From Glaciecola sp. (GTDB lineage: Bacteria > Pseudomonadota > Gammaproteobacteria > Enterobacterales > Alteromonadaceae): 64,000 nt of DNA. A model generated the notes under the pieces. It was not told the DNA's origin. It was given only the letters and a program-made list of their open reading frames with translations, and did not search any database. Location: assembly GCA_018623155.1 (NCBI GenBank), contig JAAZVZ010000001.1:124001-188000 (forward strand). Reading direction: 5' to 3'. Position numbers and translations under genes: made by a program. Positions 28,405 through 38,044 of this stretch are shown one piece after another; position 1 is the first letter of the stretch, and every line of letters begins with the position of its first letter.

Positions 28405-31400
28405 TTATAAGCTGCTAATACGTACACCTAGCGTATAGCGAGGGCCATATTGTGCAGCACTTAAGAACTGTTCTTTGAAACGACCATACACTTCCTCGGT
28501 CTCATTAAGAATATTAATACCATCTAGGAAGAATGTGACGTTGTCGTTCAAACGATAATTCACACTGAAATCCCATTGCATATATTCTTTAGCAAACTGA
28601 GGTGGAGCTTCAGAACTACCTTGTGACTGGCCTTGACCGATCAAGTACTCGTCACGCCAGGTGCCCGTCAACTTCACTGATAAACCATCTTTATCATAGA
28701 AGAATTGAGCATTTGCTGAGTCACTTAGACCAGGTAAAACAGGCTGAGTTGCTAATGTATATGGATCGTAATTTACATCACCATCAACAATCGTACCGTT
28801 AAGACCAAAGCCAAAGCCTGAATCACCTAATAGATGTTGTATAGCAAATTCAAGACCATTGGTGCTACGCTCTTCTACGTTCAATGGTGAGTTTACTGTC
28901 CATTCAACAAGTGGATCCGTTGCTGGGTCAGGTAGAACTCTTGCTCCATCGACACCTTGACCACTGGCAATAATGCTCGCATAAATATTATCATCTGTTG
29001 CATCTTGACCGTTAGCAATCAAGTCAGCACTTGCTGCATTCCAACGTGCGCCGTTAAAGATGTCATATACACCTGGAATGATGCGCGAAGACTGTGAATC
29101 ATCGATCCAGTTTTCTACATCTTTCCAGAATAAGCTTACTGCAGCATAGCTACCTTCATCATAATACCATTCAACAGATACATCTAAGTTTGTTGATTCA
29201 TAAGGTAATAATGAAGGATTACCTGAATTAATGAAACGAGAAGACTTACCTGGGAAACCAGTTATGCTCTCACCACCAAGTAATTGACCAGGTGCAGCAC
29301 GACTGATTGATTTACCCCAAGAAAGACGTGTTACCACATCATCGGTAACGTCCATACGCAAATCAAACATAGGTAACAATACATCATAGTCACCACTGAA
29401 GTTTTCAACAGTGAACGCGCCACCATTTGCAAATTCAGTACGCCACTCTGAGCCACCGTTCCAAACAATTCGATCAACAACTCGACGTTGGCCTGGGCTT
29501 TCTACTTCGGTTTCTTCGTAGCGTAAACCAGCATTCACATCAAGAATGTAATCGCCGAATTCAAATTCCCAGCTTGTATTTACATACAAACTAGTAGTTT
29601 CTTCTTCAACAAAAACAGGTTGTGGGGCTAAGTTACTTAGAAGAGGGAAGCCCTCTGTGCCATAGTAGTTAAGCGTACGAGATAATGCTTCATCGAAACT
29701 AAAGCTATATGTATAACCCGGAGAAATGCCAGCGCCACCAAAATCAAACTGATCTAGGAAACCAGTAAGATCAACTTGTTCAAACATGCCATCAGGGAAT
29801 ATTACACTGTTGAAGTTAAAACCAGCTGGTTGAGCCGTTTGTGATGAACCTGATAATGATTGAGTGGTATTTTGCGCACCAAACTCAACGGTCGTCAGAC
29901 CATAATCAGAATCAACTAACCACTCTACATCGACACTGGTTTGCGTCAATTCAGATTCACCTGGTGAACGACCGAAGATACCTAAGTTCAAACCAATATC
30001 GCTTGGTTCGACTTGATCAGTACCATTTCTCCAATTTACTGCGAATACAGGTATGTCAGCACCTGCACGGTTATCATAATACTTGCTCGTAAAATTATTT
30101 GAACCAAGAATCATTAAACCTGTACTGTTCAAACCAGAATCAAGAGTGTTATCCGTTTTCGTTTTTGATTTGTGGGTATCAAATTCTACTGTAATGTCAT
30201 CGTTTACGTTCCACTCGATGTTCAAACCAGTTGCTTCTGAATCAACTTCTGATGTGAAACGGTTTTGTGTGAACGATTGGTCATTACCCACGGATTCATA
30301 ATAAATAGCTGTACCATTTTGATCTAGCTCATAATTAGCTGCGCTGCCACCAAATGAGCCATTCCAGATACCCCAACCTAGTGTGTTAGAGCCTGTCACA
30401 GCATTTGAGATGGTGTGATCAACGGTCACAATAAAATTATCATGAAGCGCTAATTGGCCAGTGAACTGGGCATTTAATCGCTCTTGAGATGTATCTTGGA
30501 TACTGTAGTTCATATCCTGCGGTAAGAAGTGCGCCGCAGTTGGTACCGCTGCACCAGTCTCGGGATTGATCGCAGTAAAGATTGGTAGCGGATTTCCTTC
30601 TGAATCAGTTGCACGACCATCAATCGCACCTGTTAAACCTGATGGTAATGGTGCATCATCAATGAAACGTACAGCGTCCGTCGAAAAAGTACCATCTGTG
30701 TTCTGAGTGCGCACATCATAAGTAGCGTCTGTGAACGCTTTCCAACCTTGAATATTTGCAGCTTGACGCTGGAAATCACGGTTGTAGTAAGAGAAGTTTG
30801 CAGAGAAGCCAAAACGCTCATCTTCAAACGTATTACTGTAAATACCTGCTACTTCAGGAGTAACGTTTTCACCTACCTCGTTTGACGAATCGTGAATGCC
30901 TTTAAGCATTAACGAGAATTTCTCACCAGGTTGCTGAAAAGGTTTTGCAGTGACGATATTTACCGTTGCACCTAAACCACCAGTTGGTATGTTTGCTCGA
31001 GCTGTTTTGTAAAGCTCAAGAGCCGCAACACCTTCAGATGACAAATTTTCAAAGTTGAATGAACGGGTGAAACCCGTACCAGTCATTTGACGTCCGTTCA
31101 AGGTAACAAGGTTAAATTCTGGTCCGAAACCACGAACTGTGATCTGGCTACCTTCACCATTTGCACGGCTTACTGATACACCGGTAATTCGACCGAGTGA
31201 TTCTGCAAGGTTTGTGTCTGGGAATTTACCGAGTTCCTCTGCAGAGATACCATCAACGATACCATCAGAACCACGTTTCAGGTCTGCACTGCGGATCAAG
31301 CTACCCTTGATACCGCGTACAGAAATTATCTCAACTGCCTCATCCGCCTCTGCGGTCGCCTCTTGGGCGACAGCAGGAAGGGATAGAGAGGCACCCATCA

Positions 31401-31452
31401 ATAGAGCGATAGATGCTGCGAGTTTCGTTTTTGTAAAAGTCATATTTTTCAT
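28405..31452 (-). CDS. TonB-dependent receptor of the glucan locus
   Basis: A 1015-residue outer-membrane receptor of the large alteromonad/xanthomonad TIGR01782-like class. The signal peptide ends at PAVAQ (about residue 30). A TonB-box-like stretch EIISVRG is followed by a plug with FPDTNLAESLGRITGVSVSR and ITVRGFGPEFNLVTLNGR, then a barrel ending ...GPRYTLGVRISSL. Adjacent enzymes suggest beta-1,3-glucan oligosaccharides as ligand. It follows the GH16 gene by 25 bases in the same direction, so it should be driven by the operator-controlled promoter at 36053-36080. GAGAG lies upstream of the ATG. Confidence 0.92.
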   Translation of the reverse strand: MKNMTFTKTKLAASIALLMGASLSLPAVAQEATAEADEAVEIISVRGIKGSLIRSADLKRGSDGIVDGISAEELGKFPDTNLAESLGRITGVSVSRANGEGSQITVRGFGPEFNLVTLNGRQMTGTGFTRSFNFENLSSEGVAALELYKTARANIPTGGLGATVNIVTAKPFQQPGEKFSLMLKGIHDSSNEVGENVTPEVAGIYSNTFEDERFGFSANFSYYNRDFQRQAANIQGWKAFTDATYDVRTQNTDGTFSTDAVRFIDDAPLPSGLTGAIDGRATDSEGNPLPIFTAINPETGAAVPTAAHFLPQDMNYSIQDTSQERLNAQFTGQLALHDNFIVTVDHTISNAVTGSNTLGWGIWNGSFGGSAANYELDQNGTAIYYESVGNDQSFTQNRFTSEVDSEATGLNIEWNVNDDITVEFDTHKSKTKTDNTLDSGLNSTGLMILGSNNFTSKYYDNRAGADIPVFAVNWRNGTDQVEPSDIGLNLGIFGRSPGESELTQTSVDVEWLVDSDYGLTTVEFGAQNTTQSLSGSSQTAQPAGFNFNSVIFPDGMFEQVDLTGFLDQFDFGGAGISPGYTYSFSFDEALSRTLNYYGTEGFPLLSNLAPQPVFVEEETTSLYVNTSWEFEFGDYILDVNAGLRYEETEVESPGQRRVVDRIVWNGGSEWRTEFANGGAFTVENFSGDYDVLLPMFDLRMDVTDDVVTRLSWGKSISRAAPGQLLGGESITGFPGKSSRFINSGNPSLLPYESTNLDVSVEWYYDEGSYAAVSLFWKDVENWIDDSQSSRIIPGVYDIFNGARWNAASADLIANGQDATDDNIYASIIASGQGVDGARVLPDPATDPLVEWTVNSPLNVEERSTNGLEFAIQHLLGDSGFGFGLNGTIVDGDVNYDPYTLATQPVLPGLSDSANAQFFYDKDGLSVKLTGTWRDEYLIGQGQSQGSSEAPPQFAKEYMQWDFSVNYRLNDNVTFFLDGINILNETEEVYGRFKEQFLSAAQYGPRYTLGVRISSL

Positions 31453-31477
31453 TTTGTTTACTCTCTATGCTCTACCA

Positions 31478-34400
31478 TTATTCAGCAGCAGTCACTTGGA
31501 TGTTCTTAATGATGACCGACTGGTCTTGTTCATTTAAGTACATCAAGAATGAACTGTATGTGTTAGCTGCATCTTGCGCACCAAAGGTAATCGTGTACTG
31601 AGTCATACCTTCACCCGTTACAGTCACCGCATCTGTGTTGAATGAAGGTTCAACATCTGGGTACGGTAAACGTTCGAAACGGAAACGTACATTAGTGTCA
31701 GTGCCACCAGCAGGTAATGCTGCATCAAATGTAATCGTACCACCATTTGGGAAACTCATTGGATATAAGCTTGAATTATCATTTGAGAAACCAGCCCATG
31801 CTTCCGCACCTGTTGGCCACGCGTAGGTCGCATTTGATTTCGTTGCACCACCAAATGGTACCATCATCGCTTGTGTATCAAACGTTGTCACCTGAATATC
31901 ACGGATCATGACCGTCGCATCACGCTCTACCAAATACAGTAGGAACGAGCTGAACTCTGTCACACCTGTTTGAGCAGGGATGGCAACACGATACTCAGTT
32001 TCGGCAGTACCTGTAACAGTCACTGATTCGGTGTTGAACGCAGTGCTGTTATCTGGATGTGGTAAGTTTTCGAAGCGGAAGAATACATTAGTATCCACCG
32101 CATCACCCACTAGCGCACCCGTAAAGGTAATGAAACCACCGCGTGATAAATCCATTGGATACAACGCTGTATTTAAGTTTGCAAAGCCTGCCCATGATTC
32201 CGCTGCAGCAGGGAAGGTATAGTTATCACCGTCTTTCGCACTGTTGCCGAATACACCAGACATATCAGCTGCCGTTGAATTCGCTGTTACAGTGATGTCA
32301 GTTACCGTTACACCTTGGTCACGCTCAACAATATACATCAAGAATGATTCGTATGTATTCTCTGCATCTTGTGCAGGGATAGTCACACTATACTCAGTTG
32401 CCGTGGAGCCTGAGACAACGACATTCGCCAAATCAAACGCTGGGTCAGTATTCGGGAATGGACGACGCTCAAAACGGAAGCGTAAAGTGGTATCCGCAAC
32501 ACCTTCAGCTACAGATGCCGTGAACGTCACTGTACCGCCTGCAGGGAAAGTAAATGGATAAACTTCTGCATTGTCGTTGGCGAAACCTGCCCAACTTTCA
32601 GCGCCAGTAGGGAATGTATACACACCATCTGCTAATGTTGCGCCACCAAATGAGCCTGTCATCTGTACACCAGATGGACCATTAGCAGTGACCACGACAT
32701 CTTTAATGATGACGTTTGCATCCATATTCTCGAAGTACATCAAGAATGAACTGAACGTATTCTCACCTTGTTCGCCAATGGTGAGCGTATAAGTTGCTTC
32801 ATCAGTGCCTGTAACTGTCGCATATTCTGTGAAGAATGATGGCTCAGTCGCTGTTGCATCATCAGCATTAAATGGTAGACGTTCGAACTTGAAGCGAACA
32901 TTCACATCTGCCGCACCCGCTGGTAATGCACCCGTAAAGGTAATTGTACCACCATATGGGAAGCTGAATGGATATAGGTCATCATTGTTATTCGCTACCC
33001 CACCCCAAGTTTCAGAGCCTGATGGCCATGTATAGGTTGAAGTTGCCGCATCAAACGTTACGCCACCAAACAATCCTGTGAAGTCAACGCCTGTTGGTGC
33101 TGGAGTTTCACCGCCACCATTGTTGTCGTCTGAACCGCCGTTATTATCATCAGAGCTGTCTGAACCACCGTTGTTGTCGTCAGAGCTGTCTGAACCACCA
33201 TTGCTGCTACCACCGCTGGTGTCGGCTGTGAAGAACATGTTATCCACGCGGTATACTGCGTCAGCACCGGTTCCCCATGCTGGGAATATCATGATGACGT
33301 CAATCGCTGATGGATCTAATGTGCTATCTACCAAGTCGCTGACATCAAAGCTAAATGTCTGCCAGTTCTCAGATGGGTTAACACCTTCATTTGACGTATT
33401 TAAGTTAACTTCAATGAACTCGCCTTGGTTCGCATTAGACTCAAGTTTCAACATCCATGCTTCATTGCCTGCCGCTGGCGCGTTGACTACTTTTAAGTCA
33501 AAACGGAATACACCAGAAGACAACAAGCTTGATGCATCGATTGAAACACCGGTACCACCGTCAGAGGTACGCGAGTTCAAACCAAGTACTGTGCCTGAAT
33601 TACCATTGTTTACAGCAAACTCAACAACCGAACCGCCTGCATCTGCATCCGCTACAAAGCTTGGTGTAGAGCCACCACAACAATCCCATAGTGCCCAGTT
33701 TTCGTTCACTGCACCAGCGTCAATTAATGTCGCAAGTGGTGGAATTGCCGCACCAGAACCTGGCACGTGGAATTTAAGGTCAGCTACGCGGAAGACTGCG
33801 TCAGCACCCGTTCCCCATGCTGGGAAAATCATAATGACATCAATACCACTTGGATCCAAAGAACTGTTGCTCGTCAAATCGCTGATATCAAAAGTGAAGG
33901 TCTGCCAGTTTTCAGAAGGGTTTTCACCTTCGTTAGAAGTATTTAGGTTTACTTCAACAAATTCGCCTTGGTTTGCATTAGATTCAATCTTCAGCATCCA
34001 ACCTTCATTACCTGCAGCCGGTGCGTTTTGAACTTTCAAATCAAAAGATAATACGCCATTGCTTGCAATTGGAGTAACATCAATTGGGCTATCATTACCA
34101 CCATCAGAACTGCGTGTAATGAAGCCTAGTACTGTTCCTGAGTTGCCGTTTGCAACATTAAACTCAGCTACTTGGCCTTTCACATCATCGGTTACAAGAC
34201 CTGGTGTTGAACCACCACAGCAATCCCATAATGCCCAATCTGCGTTTCCTGAAACAGGGAATTCAGGGAACGTTTGACCAGAGGTATCTTGTTCGATTGC
34301 AACATTGTCCATACGGAATACCGCACCATCACCAGTCATCCAGGCTGGGAATACCATAATGACGTCGAGTAATGTTAAATCTACACCGTTATCTGCAATG

Positions 34401-35938
34401 TCTTGTAGTGGTACACGATAGTTTGCCCACTCACCTACAACAGGTGCTGGACCATAGTTCACTAAATCTGTTTCCCATGCGCCACCAGCGGCCTCATCTG
34501 CTTCAATCTTAAATTTCCAGACAGATGCTGGATCAGCAGGTGCACTGGTTACCTTTAAGTCAAAGGTCACATAACCGCCATCTATCATGCCGAGTGCATT
34601 ATGAGGTGTTGCACGCGCTGGAGATGATGGATCCGGATCCAAGAATAATGAGCGAGTGATGAAGCCAAACACAGTACCATCGTTGCCATTTGCAACTTGG
34701 AACTCGTATACGTTACCACGGTCAGCATCGTCAGCAACTAATGCTGGAGTAGAACCGCCACAGCAATCCCACGCAACCCAGTTAGTGTCTACAACATCAT
34801 CGAAAATGGTGATTGGGTCAGGCGCACCAGGGTTTAATGTCGGGCTTGGTGCTCTACCTTGGACTAAGAAACCACCATCTTCGGCATCTACATCATAACC
34901 TGGCGCAACGGTTTCACATCCACGACCTGTTTCTGGATCAGCACCACATTCATACACACGAACATAATCGATTTCATAGGTCTGACCTGCTCCAGCGAAC
35001 ATGGTTGCATCCACGCCACCTTCGTTCACTGAACTAGGCCAGCTGCCGCCAACTGCTAAGTTAAGTATCATGTAAAAGTTTTGGTCAAAAGGTGCAGAAG
35101 AGTAATCTGTTTCTAAGTTACCTGTAACAATGTCATATAACTCAGCATACCATCCGCGATGAGATAAACCCAAAATAGTACCATCAGAGGAGGTACGTAA
35201 CTGAGATTGGCGTTGAACTGCGTATAATTCGTTGTTGAAATACCAACGCATTTCGCCTTCTTGCCACTCAAGAGCATAGGTATTAAACGAGTCACCTGGA
35301 TTTGTCTCAGGGGTATGAGCTGCACCTGAGAAGTCACTACCTGGGCCAGCACCATAATGGATAGTACCATAAATATTTGTTTCAGGAGTGCCATCTGCTC
35401 GAGCAGCACCTAAGTTTACTGCTTCAACAATGTCGATTTCGCCAGATTTTGGCCAGTTACCATAGACAGAATCAGTTGGCATCATCCAAAATGCAGGCCA
35501 AGTTCCTTGACCTTTTGGTAACTTAGCACGCATTTCAATACGTCCGTATTTAAAGTCACCTTTATAACGAGTAGTCATGCGTGCAGAGGTATAATCGTTA
35601 TCTTGATCTCCCGCTGCGCCGTCATTTAATTTTGCAACTATTTTTAAAGTACCTTCAGATACGAACGAGTTTTCGTCTGAATCTGTGTAGCATTGTAACT
35701 CTTGGTTACCGCCACCATCACAGTTGACTTCATGCGTCCATTTGCGCGAATCGATAGCTGAGCCATCAAATTCATCTGACCAGACTAGTTGCCAGTCATC
35801 AACAGGTTGATTAGGAGTTACCACCGACAAATTTGTCGAGGTAGCAGAACTGCTATCGCTGCCGCCGCCACAACCGGCGATGGTTGCCGCTGCGACTAAT
35901 ATAGCAATTCTTGATGTATTCAAGATTGATTTATTCAT
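31478..35938 (-). CDS. Multimodular GH16 laminarinase-like lipoprotein
   Basis: A 1486-residue surface or periplasmic lipoprotein (lipobox TIAGC). The GH16 domain covers about 40-335, with GEIDIVE at 166-172: nucleophile Glu167, Asp169, acid/base Glu172. Three consecutive 180-residue modules follow, each starting near a W-D-C-C-G-G-S-T-P motif (about 383, 563 and 743); copies 2 and 3 are nearly identical over long stretches. A Gly/Ser/Asp/Asn linker (about 910-945) leads to four 130-residue beta-rich modules with 'FGG-(A/V)T ... WP-x-G-x-E-x-W-x-G-x-x-N'. The frame opens at 35998, but that would place an operator inside the gene; the lipoprotein start at 35938 is preferred. Likely an endo-beta-1,3-glucanase. 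Confidence 0.88.
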   Translation of the reverse strand: MNKSILNTSRIAILVAAATIAGCGGGSDSSSATSTNLSVVTPNQPVDDWQLVWSDEFDGSAIDSRKWTHEVNCDGGGNQELQCYTDSDENSFVSEGTLKIVAKLNDGAAGDQDNDYTSARMTTRYKGDFKYGRIEMRAKLPKGQGTWPAFWMMPTDSVYGNWPKSGEIDIVEAVNLGAARADGTPETNIYGTIHYGAGPGSDFSGAAHTPETNPGDSFNTYALEWQEGEMRWYFNNELYAVQRQSQLRTSSDGTILGLSHRGWYAELYDIVTGNLETDYSSAPFDQNFYMILNLAVGGSWPSSVNEGGVDATMFAGAGQTYEIDYVRVYECGADPETGRGCETVAPGYDVDAEDGGFLVQGRAPSPTLNPGAPDPITIFDDVVDTNWVAWDCCGGSTPALVADDADRGNVYEFQVANGNDGTVFGFITRSLFLDPDPSSPARATPHNALGMIDGGYVTFDLKVTSAPADPASVWKFKIEADEAAGGAWETDLVNYGPAPVVGEWANYRVPLQDIADNGVDLTLLDVIMVFPAWMTGDGAVFRMDNVAIEQDTSGQTFPEFPVSGNADWALWDCCGGSTPGLVTDDVKGQVAEFNVANGNSGTVLGFITRSSDGGNDSPIDVTPIASNGVLSFDLKVQNAPAAGNEGWMLKIESNANQGEFVEVNLNTSNEGENPSENWQTFTFDISDLTSNSSLDPSGIDVIMIFPAWGTGADAVFRVADLKFHVPGSGAAIPPLATLIDAGAVNENWALWDCCGGSTPSFVADADAGGSVVEFAVNNGNSGTVLGLNSRTSDGGTGVSIDASSLLSSGVFRFDLKVVNAPAAGNEAWMLKLESNANQGEFIEVNLNTSNEGVNPSENWQTFSFDVSDLVDSTLDPSAIDVIMIFPAWGTGADAVYRVDNMFFTADTSGGSSNGGSDSSDDNNGGSDSSDDNNGGSDDNNGGGETPAPTGVDFTGLFGGVTFDAATSTYTWPSGSETWGGVANNNDDLYPFSFPYGGTITFTGALPAGAADVNVRFKFERLPFNADDATATEPSFFTEYATVTGTDEATYTLTIGEQGENTFSSFLMYFENMDANVIIKDVVVTANGPSGVQMTGSFGGATLADGVYTFPTGAESWAGFANDNAEVYPFTFPAGGTVTFTASVAEGVADTTLRFRFERRPFPNTDPAFDLANVVVSGSTATEYSVTIPAQDAENTYESFLMYIVERDQGVTVTDITVTANSTAADMSGVFGNSAKDGDNYTFPAAAESWAGFANLNTALYPMDLSRGGFITFTGALVGDAVDTNVFFRFENLPHPDNSTAFNTESVTVTGTAETEYRVAIPAQTGVTEFSSFLLYLVERDATVMIRDIQVTTFDTQAMMVPFGGATKSNATYAWPTGAEAWAGFSNDNSSLYPMSFPNGGTITFDAALPAGGTDTNVRFRFERLPYPDVEPSFNTDAVTVTGEGMTQYTITFGAQDAANTYSSFLMYLNEQDQSVIIKNIQVTAAE
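33110..33210. repeat. Low-complexity linker repeat in the GH16 gene
   Basis: A tandem repeat codes for GGSDSSDDNN units, the flexible linker between the CCGG modules and the fourfold C-terminal modules. Confidence 0.75.
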
Positions 35939-35983
35939 TGTTATGCCCATTACAAACAGTGGTTGTTTTTGTGTGCTTAGAAT

Positions 35984-35997
35984 TGTAAGCGCTTTCA
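35984..35997. promoter_or_regulatory. LacI-type operator O2 upstream of GH16
   Basis: TGTAAGCGCTTTCA is the reverse complement of the site at 24457 (TGAAAGCGCTTACA), that is, an identical operator. It lies about 46 bases upstream of the chosen GH16 start and downstream of the promoter, where a bound repressor could block elongation. Confidence 0.85.
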
Positions 35998-36031
35998 CCT
36001 ATTTTCCAAAAAATAAGCGACTTTACAAAAA

Positions 36032-36045
36032 TGTAAGCGCTTCCA
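36032..36045. promoter_or_regulatory. LacI-type operator O1 at the GH16 promoter
   Basis: TGTAAGCGCTTCCA differs by one base from O2 and lies 48 bases from it. It sits just past the leftward -10, about where transcription should start. A degenerate third copy may be present near 36012-36025. Confidence 0.82.
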
Positions 36046-36052
36046 CCATCGG

Positions 36053-36080
36053 ATTATAACCTGATTAATGTAAAGATCAA
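36053..36080 (-). promoter_or_regulatory. Promoter of the GH16-TonB receptor operon
   Basis: Read leftward: -35-like TTGATC (36075-36080), 16-base spacer, perfect -10 TATAAT (36053-36058). Operator O1 directly follows. Confidence 0.65.
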
Positions 36081-36220
36081 TATCCAATGTTAAAAAAAGG
36101 TAACAAGTATTTAACGAAAAAGTATGCGCGGAATTTTTATTAACAAGCTGATTACCGCTATTGTTATTTAGTATGCCTTCATTCATACTGGCATTGAATT
36201 GTTTACAGTAGAGCTTGAAC

Positions 36221-36457
36221 ATGACACAGCATCAACCGAATAATCCATTGCACGGTATTAAATTGGCACAGATAGTCACTGAGCTTCAGGCTCATTTCGG
36301 TTGGTATGCCCTGTATGCTCGCGTTCGAATCAATTGTTTTAGTAATGACCCTTCTATCAAATCATCTTTAAAATTTTTGCGGCGAACACCTTGGGCGAGA
36401 GAGAAGGTTGAAAATTTGTATGTAGAAACATTCTGCGAAAAAAAAGGGAGCAATTAG
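36221..36457 (+). CDS. VF530-like (DUF2132) small DNA-binding protein
   Basis: A 78-residue protein of the VF530/DUF2132 family: [22 protein letters not shown], then [31 protein letters not shown] (the [22 protein letters not shown] phrase is nearly invariant in the family). A double-stranded-DNA-binding role has been proposed for the family from structure. The ATG at 36221 is preferred over TTG at 36215. Its last five codons lie inside the terminator hairpin that it shares with the convergent gnd gene. Confidence 0.85.
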   Translation: MTQHQPNNPLHGIKLAQIVTELQAHFGWYALYARVRINCFSNDPSIKSSLKFLRRTPWAREKVENLYVETFCEKKGSN

Positions 36458-36468
36458 CTCCCTTTTTT
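36438..36468. terminator. Terminator overlapping the 3' ends of VF530-like gene and gnd
   Basis: GGGAGC-AATTA-GCTCCC (36446-36462), flanked by an A tract and TTTTTT. The VF530 stop (36455-36457) falls in the loop and right arm; the gnd stop (36467-36469) touches its edge. Confidence 0.88.
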
Positions 36469-37939
36469 ATACATCGTAAGTTGTTGATGCGGTATCGCCA
36501 CCGCGTCCAGTCCAGTTGGTATGGTGGAATTCACCTCGCGGACCGTCTAGGCGCTCATAAGTATGCGCGCCAAAATAGTCACGCTGCGCTTGCAACAAGT
36601 TAGCTGGTAAACGAGCTGTACGATACGAATCAAAATAGTTCAACGCAGCGGATAAGCAAGGGGTTGGGATCCCAACACTAATCGATTGACTAAGGACTTG
36701 ACGCAAACCGCTTTGTGCATTTTGAATCGTCTCGCTAAAATACGGATCCAACAATAAATTAGAAAGTTCTGGATTATTGTCATAAGCAACTTTGATATTA
36801 TCAAGGAACGCAGAACGAATAATGCATCCGCCACGCCACATTAATGCGATACCACCATAGTTAAGGTGCCAGCCAAACTCTTTGGCGGCTTCGGTCATCA
36901 AATCATAGCCTTGGGCATAAGAAATCATTTTCGCCATTAACAACGCTTGGCGTAAACTTTCTAAAAAGGCTTGTTTGTCGCCCGTAAATTGGATTTTCGC
37001 GGGCCCTGAAAGAACCGATGAAGCGGCTACACGGGCGTCTTTTTGGGCACTAATGCAACGAGCAAATACCGATTCAGCGATTAAGGTCAAGGGAATCCCC
37101 AACTCCAAGGCCGTCACCCCGGTCCATTTCCCGGTACCTTTTTGCCCCGCAGTATCAAGGATCTTTTCGACCAAAGGAGCACCGTCAGTATCTTTATAAC
37201 GACAAATATCAATGCTGATATCAATTAAATAAGAATCGAGCTCAGTCTTCGACCACGCTTCTAGTACATCAGCGATTTCGTCTGAATTCAAACCGACCAC
37301 GTCATGCATAATATGATAAGCCTCACAAATCAGCTGCATGTCACCGTATTCGATACCGTTGTGTACCATTTTGACAAAGTGGCCAGCGCCGTCTTCACCG
37401 ACCCAGTCACAACATGGCGCCTCTTCACCGGTCGCAGTATCGGTTACTTTGGCTGAGATGTTTTGGAAAATTTCTTTCACACTTTCCCATGCTTCAGGTG
37501 CGCCGCCTGGCATAATTGAAGGACCGGTTAACGCACCTTCTTCACCACCTGAAACGCCAGTACCAATAAAGTGTAAGCCTTTTTCACGTAAATACTGAGT
37601 GCGTCGATTGGTATCTGGATAATGCGTGTTGCCGCCATCAATGATGATGTCACCGGGTTCTAAATGGGGGATGAGCTTTTCGATAAAATCATCAACTGGT
37701 TGGCCAGCTTTAACCATTAGCATGACCTTGCGGGGTTTTTCTAAAGACGCAACAAACTCTGGTATGTCCCTAGCGCCACGGATCGTTTTATCTTGAGCAC
37801 GACCGTTTAAAAACTTTTCAACTTTGTCATAAGAACGATTAAATGCGGTGACTGTATAGCCCTTGGATGCCATATTTAAAATGAGGTTTTCCCCCATCAC
37901 TGCCAAACCAACTAGACCAATATCAGACAATGCTTTCAT
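36467..37939 (-). CDS. gnd: 6-phosphogluconate dehydrogenase, decarboxylating
   Basis: A 490-residue enzyme oxidising 6-phosphogluconate to ribulose 5-phosphate with NADP+. The N-terminal Rossmann fold is IGLVGLAVMGENLILNMASKG; GTGVSGGEEGA and HNGIEYGDMQLICEAYH (with the catalytic Lys-His region KMVHNG just before) follow, and the end has FHTNWTGRGGDTAST. It starts at 37939 rather than 37957 because GGAG lies 7 bases before this ATG. The gene stands alone between its terminator and the fructokinase gene. Confidence 0.95.
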   Translation of the reverse strand: MKALSDIGLVGLAVMGENLILNMASKGYTVTAFNRSYDKVEKFLNGRAQDKTIRGARDIPEFVASLEKPRKVMLMVKAGQPVDDFIEKLIPHLEPGDIIIDGGNTHYPDTNRRTQYLREKGLHFIGTGVSGGEEGALTGPSIMPGGAPEAWESVKEIFQNISAKVTDTATGEEAPCCDWVGEDGAGHFVKMVHNGIEYGDMQLICEAYHIMHDVVGLNSDEIADVLEAWSKTELDSYLIDISIDICRYKDTDGAPLVEKILDTAGQKGTGKWTGVTALELGIPLTLIAESVFARCISAQKDARVAASSVLSGPAKIQFTGDKQAFLESLRQALLMAKMISYAQGYDLMTEAAKEFGWHLNYGGIALMWRGGCIIRSAFLDNIKVAYDNNPELSNLLLDPYFSETIQNAQSGLRQVLSQSISVGIPTPCLSAALNYFDSYRTARLPANLLQAQRDYFGAHTYERLDGPRGEFHHTNWTGRGGDTASTTYDV

Positions 37940-38044
37940 GCATGTGCTCCAAACCAATGAAATAAGGAATAAAAAGATGCGTAATTATGACGTAATCACG
38001 CATCTAACACAAACAAATCGAATATTGAATATAGCTATGCTGAA

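Noticed and set aside
33078-34031. Long + strand frame opposite the GH16 gene
   Set aside because: Codon-bias shadow of the highly repetitive GH16 gene; low-complexity protein with no motif or start signal.
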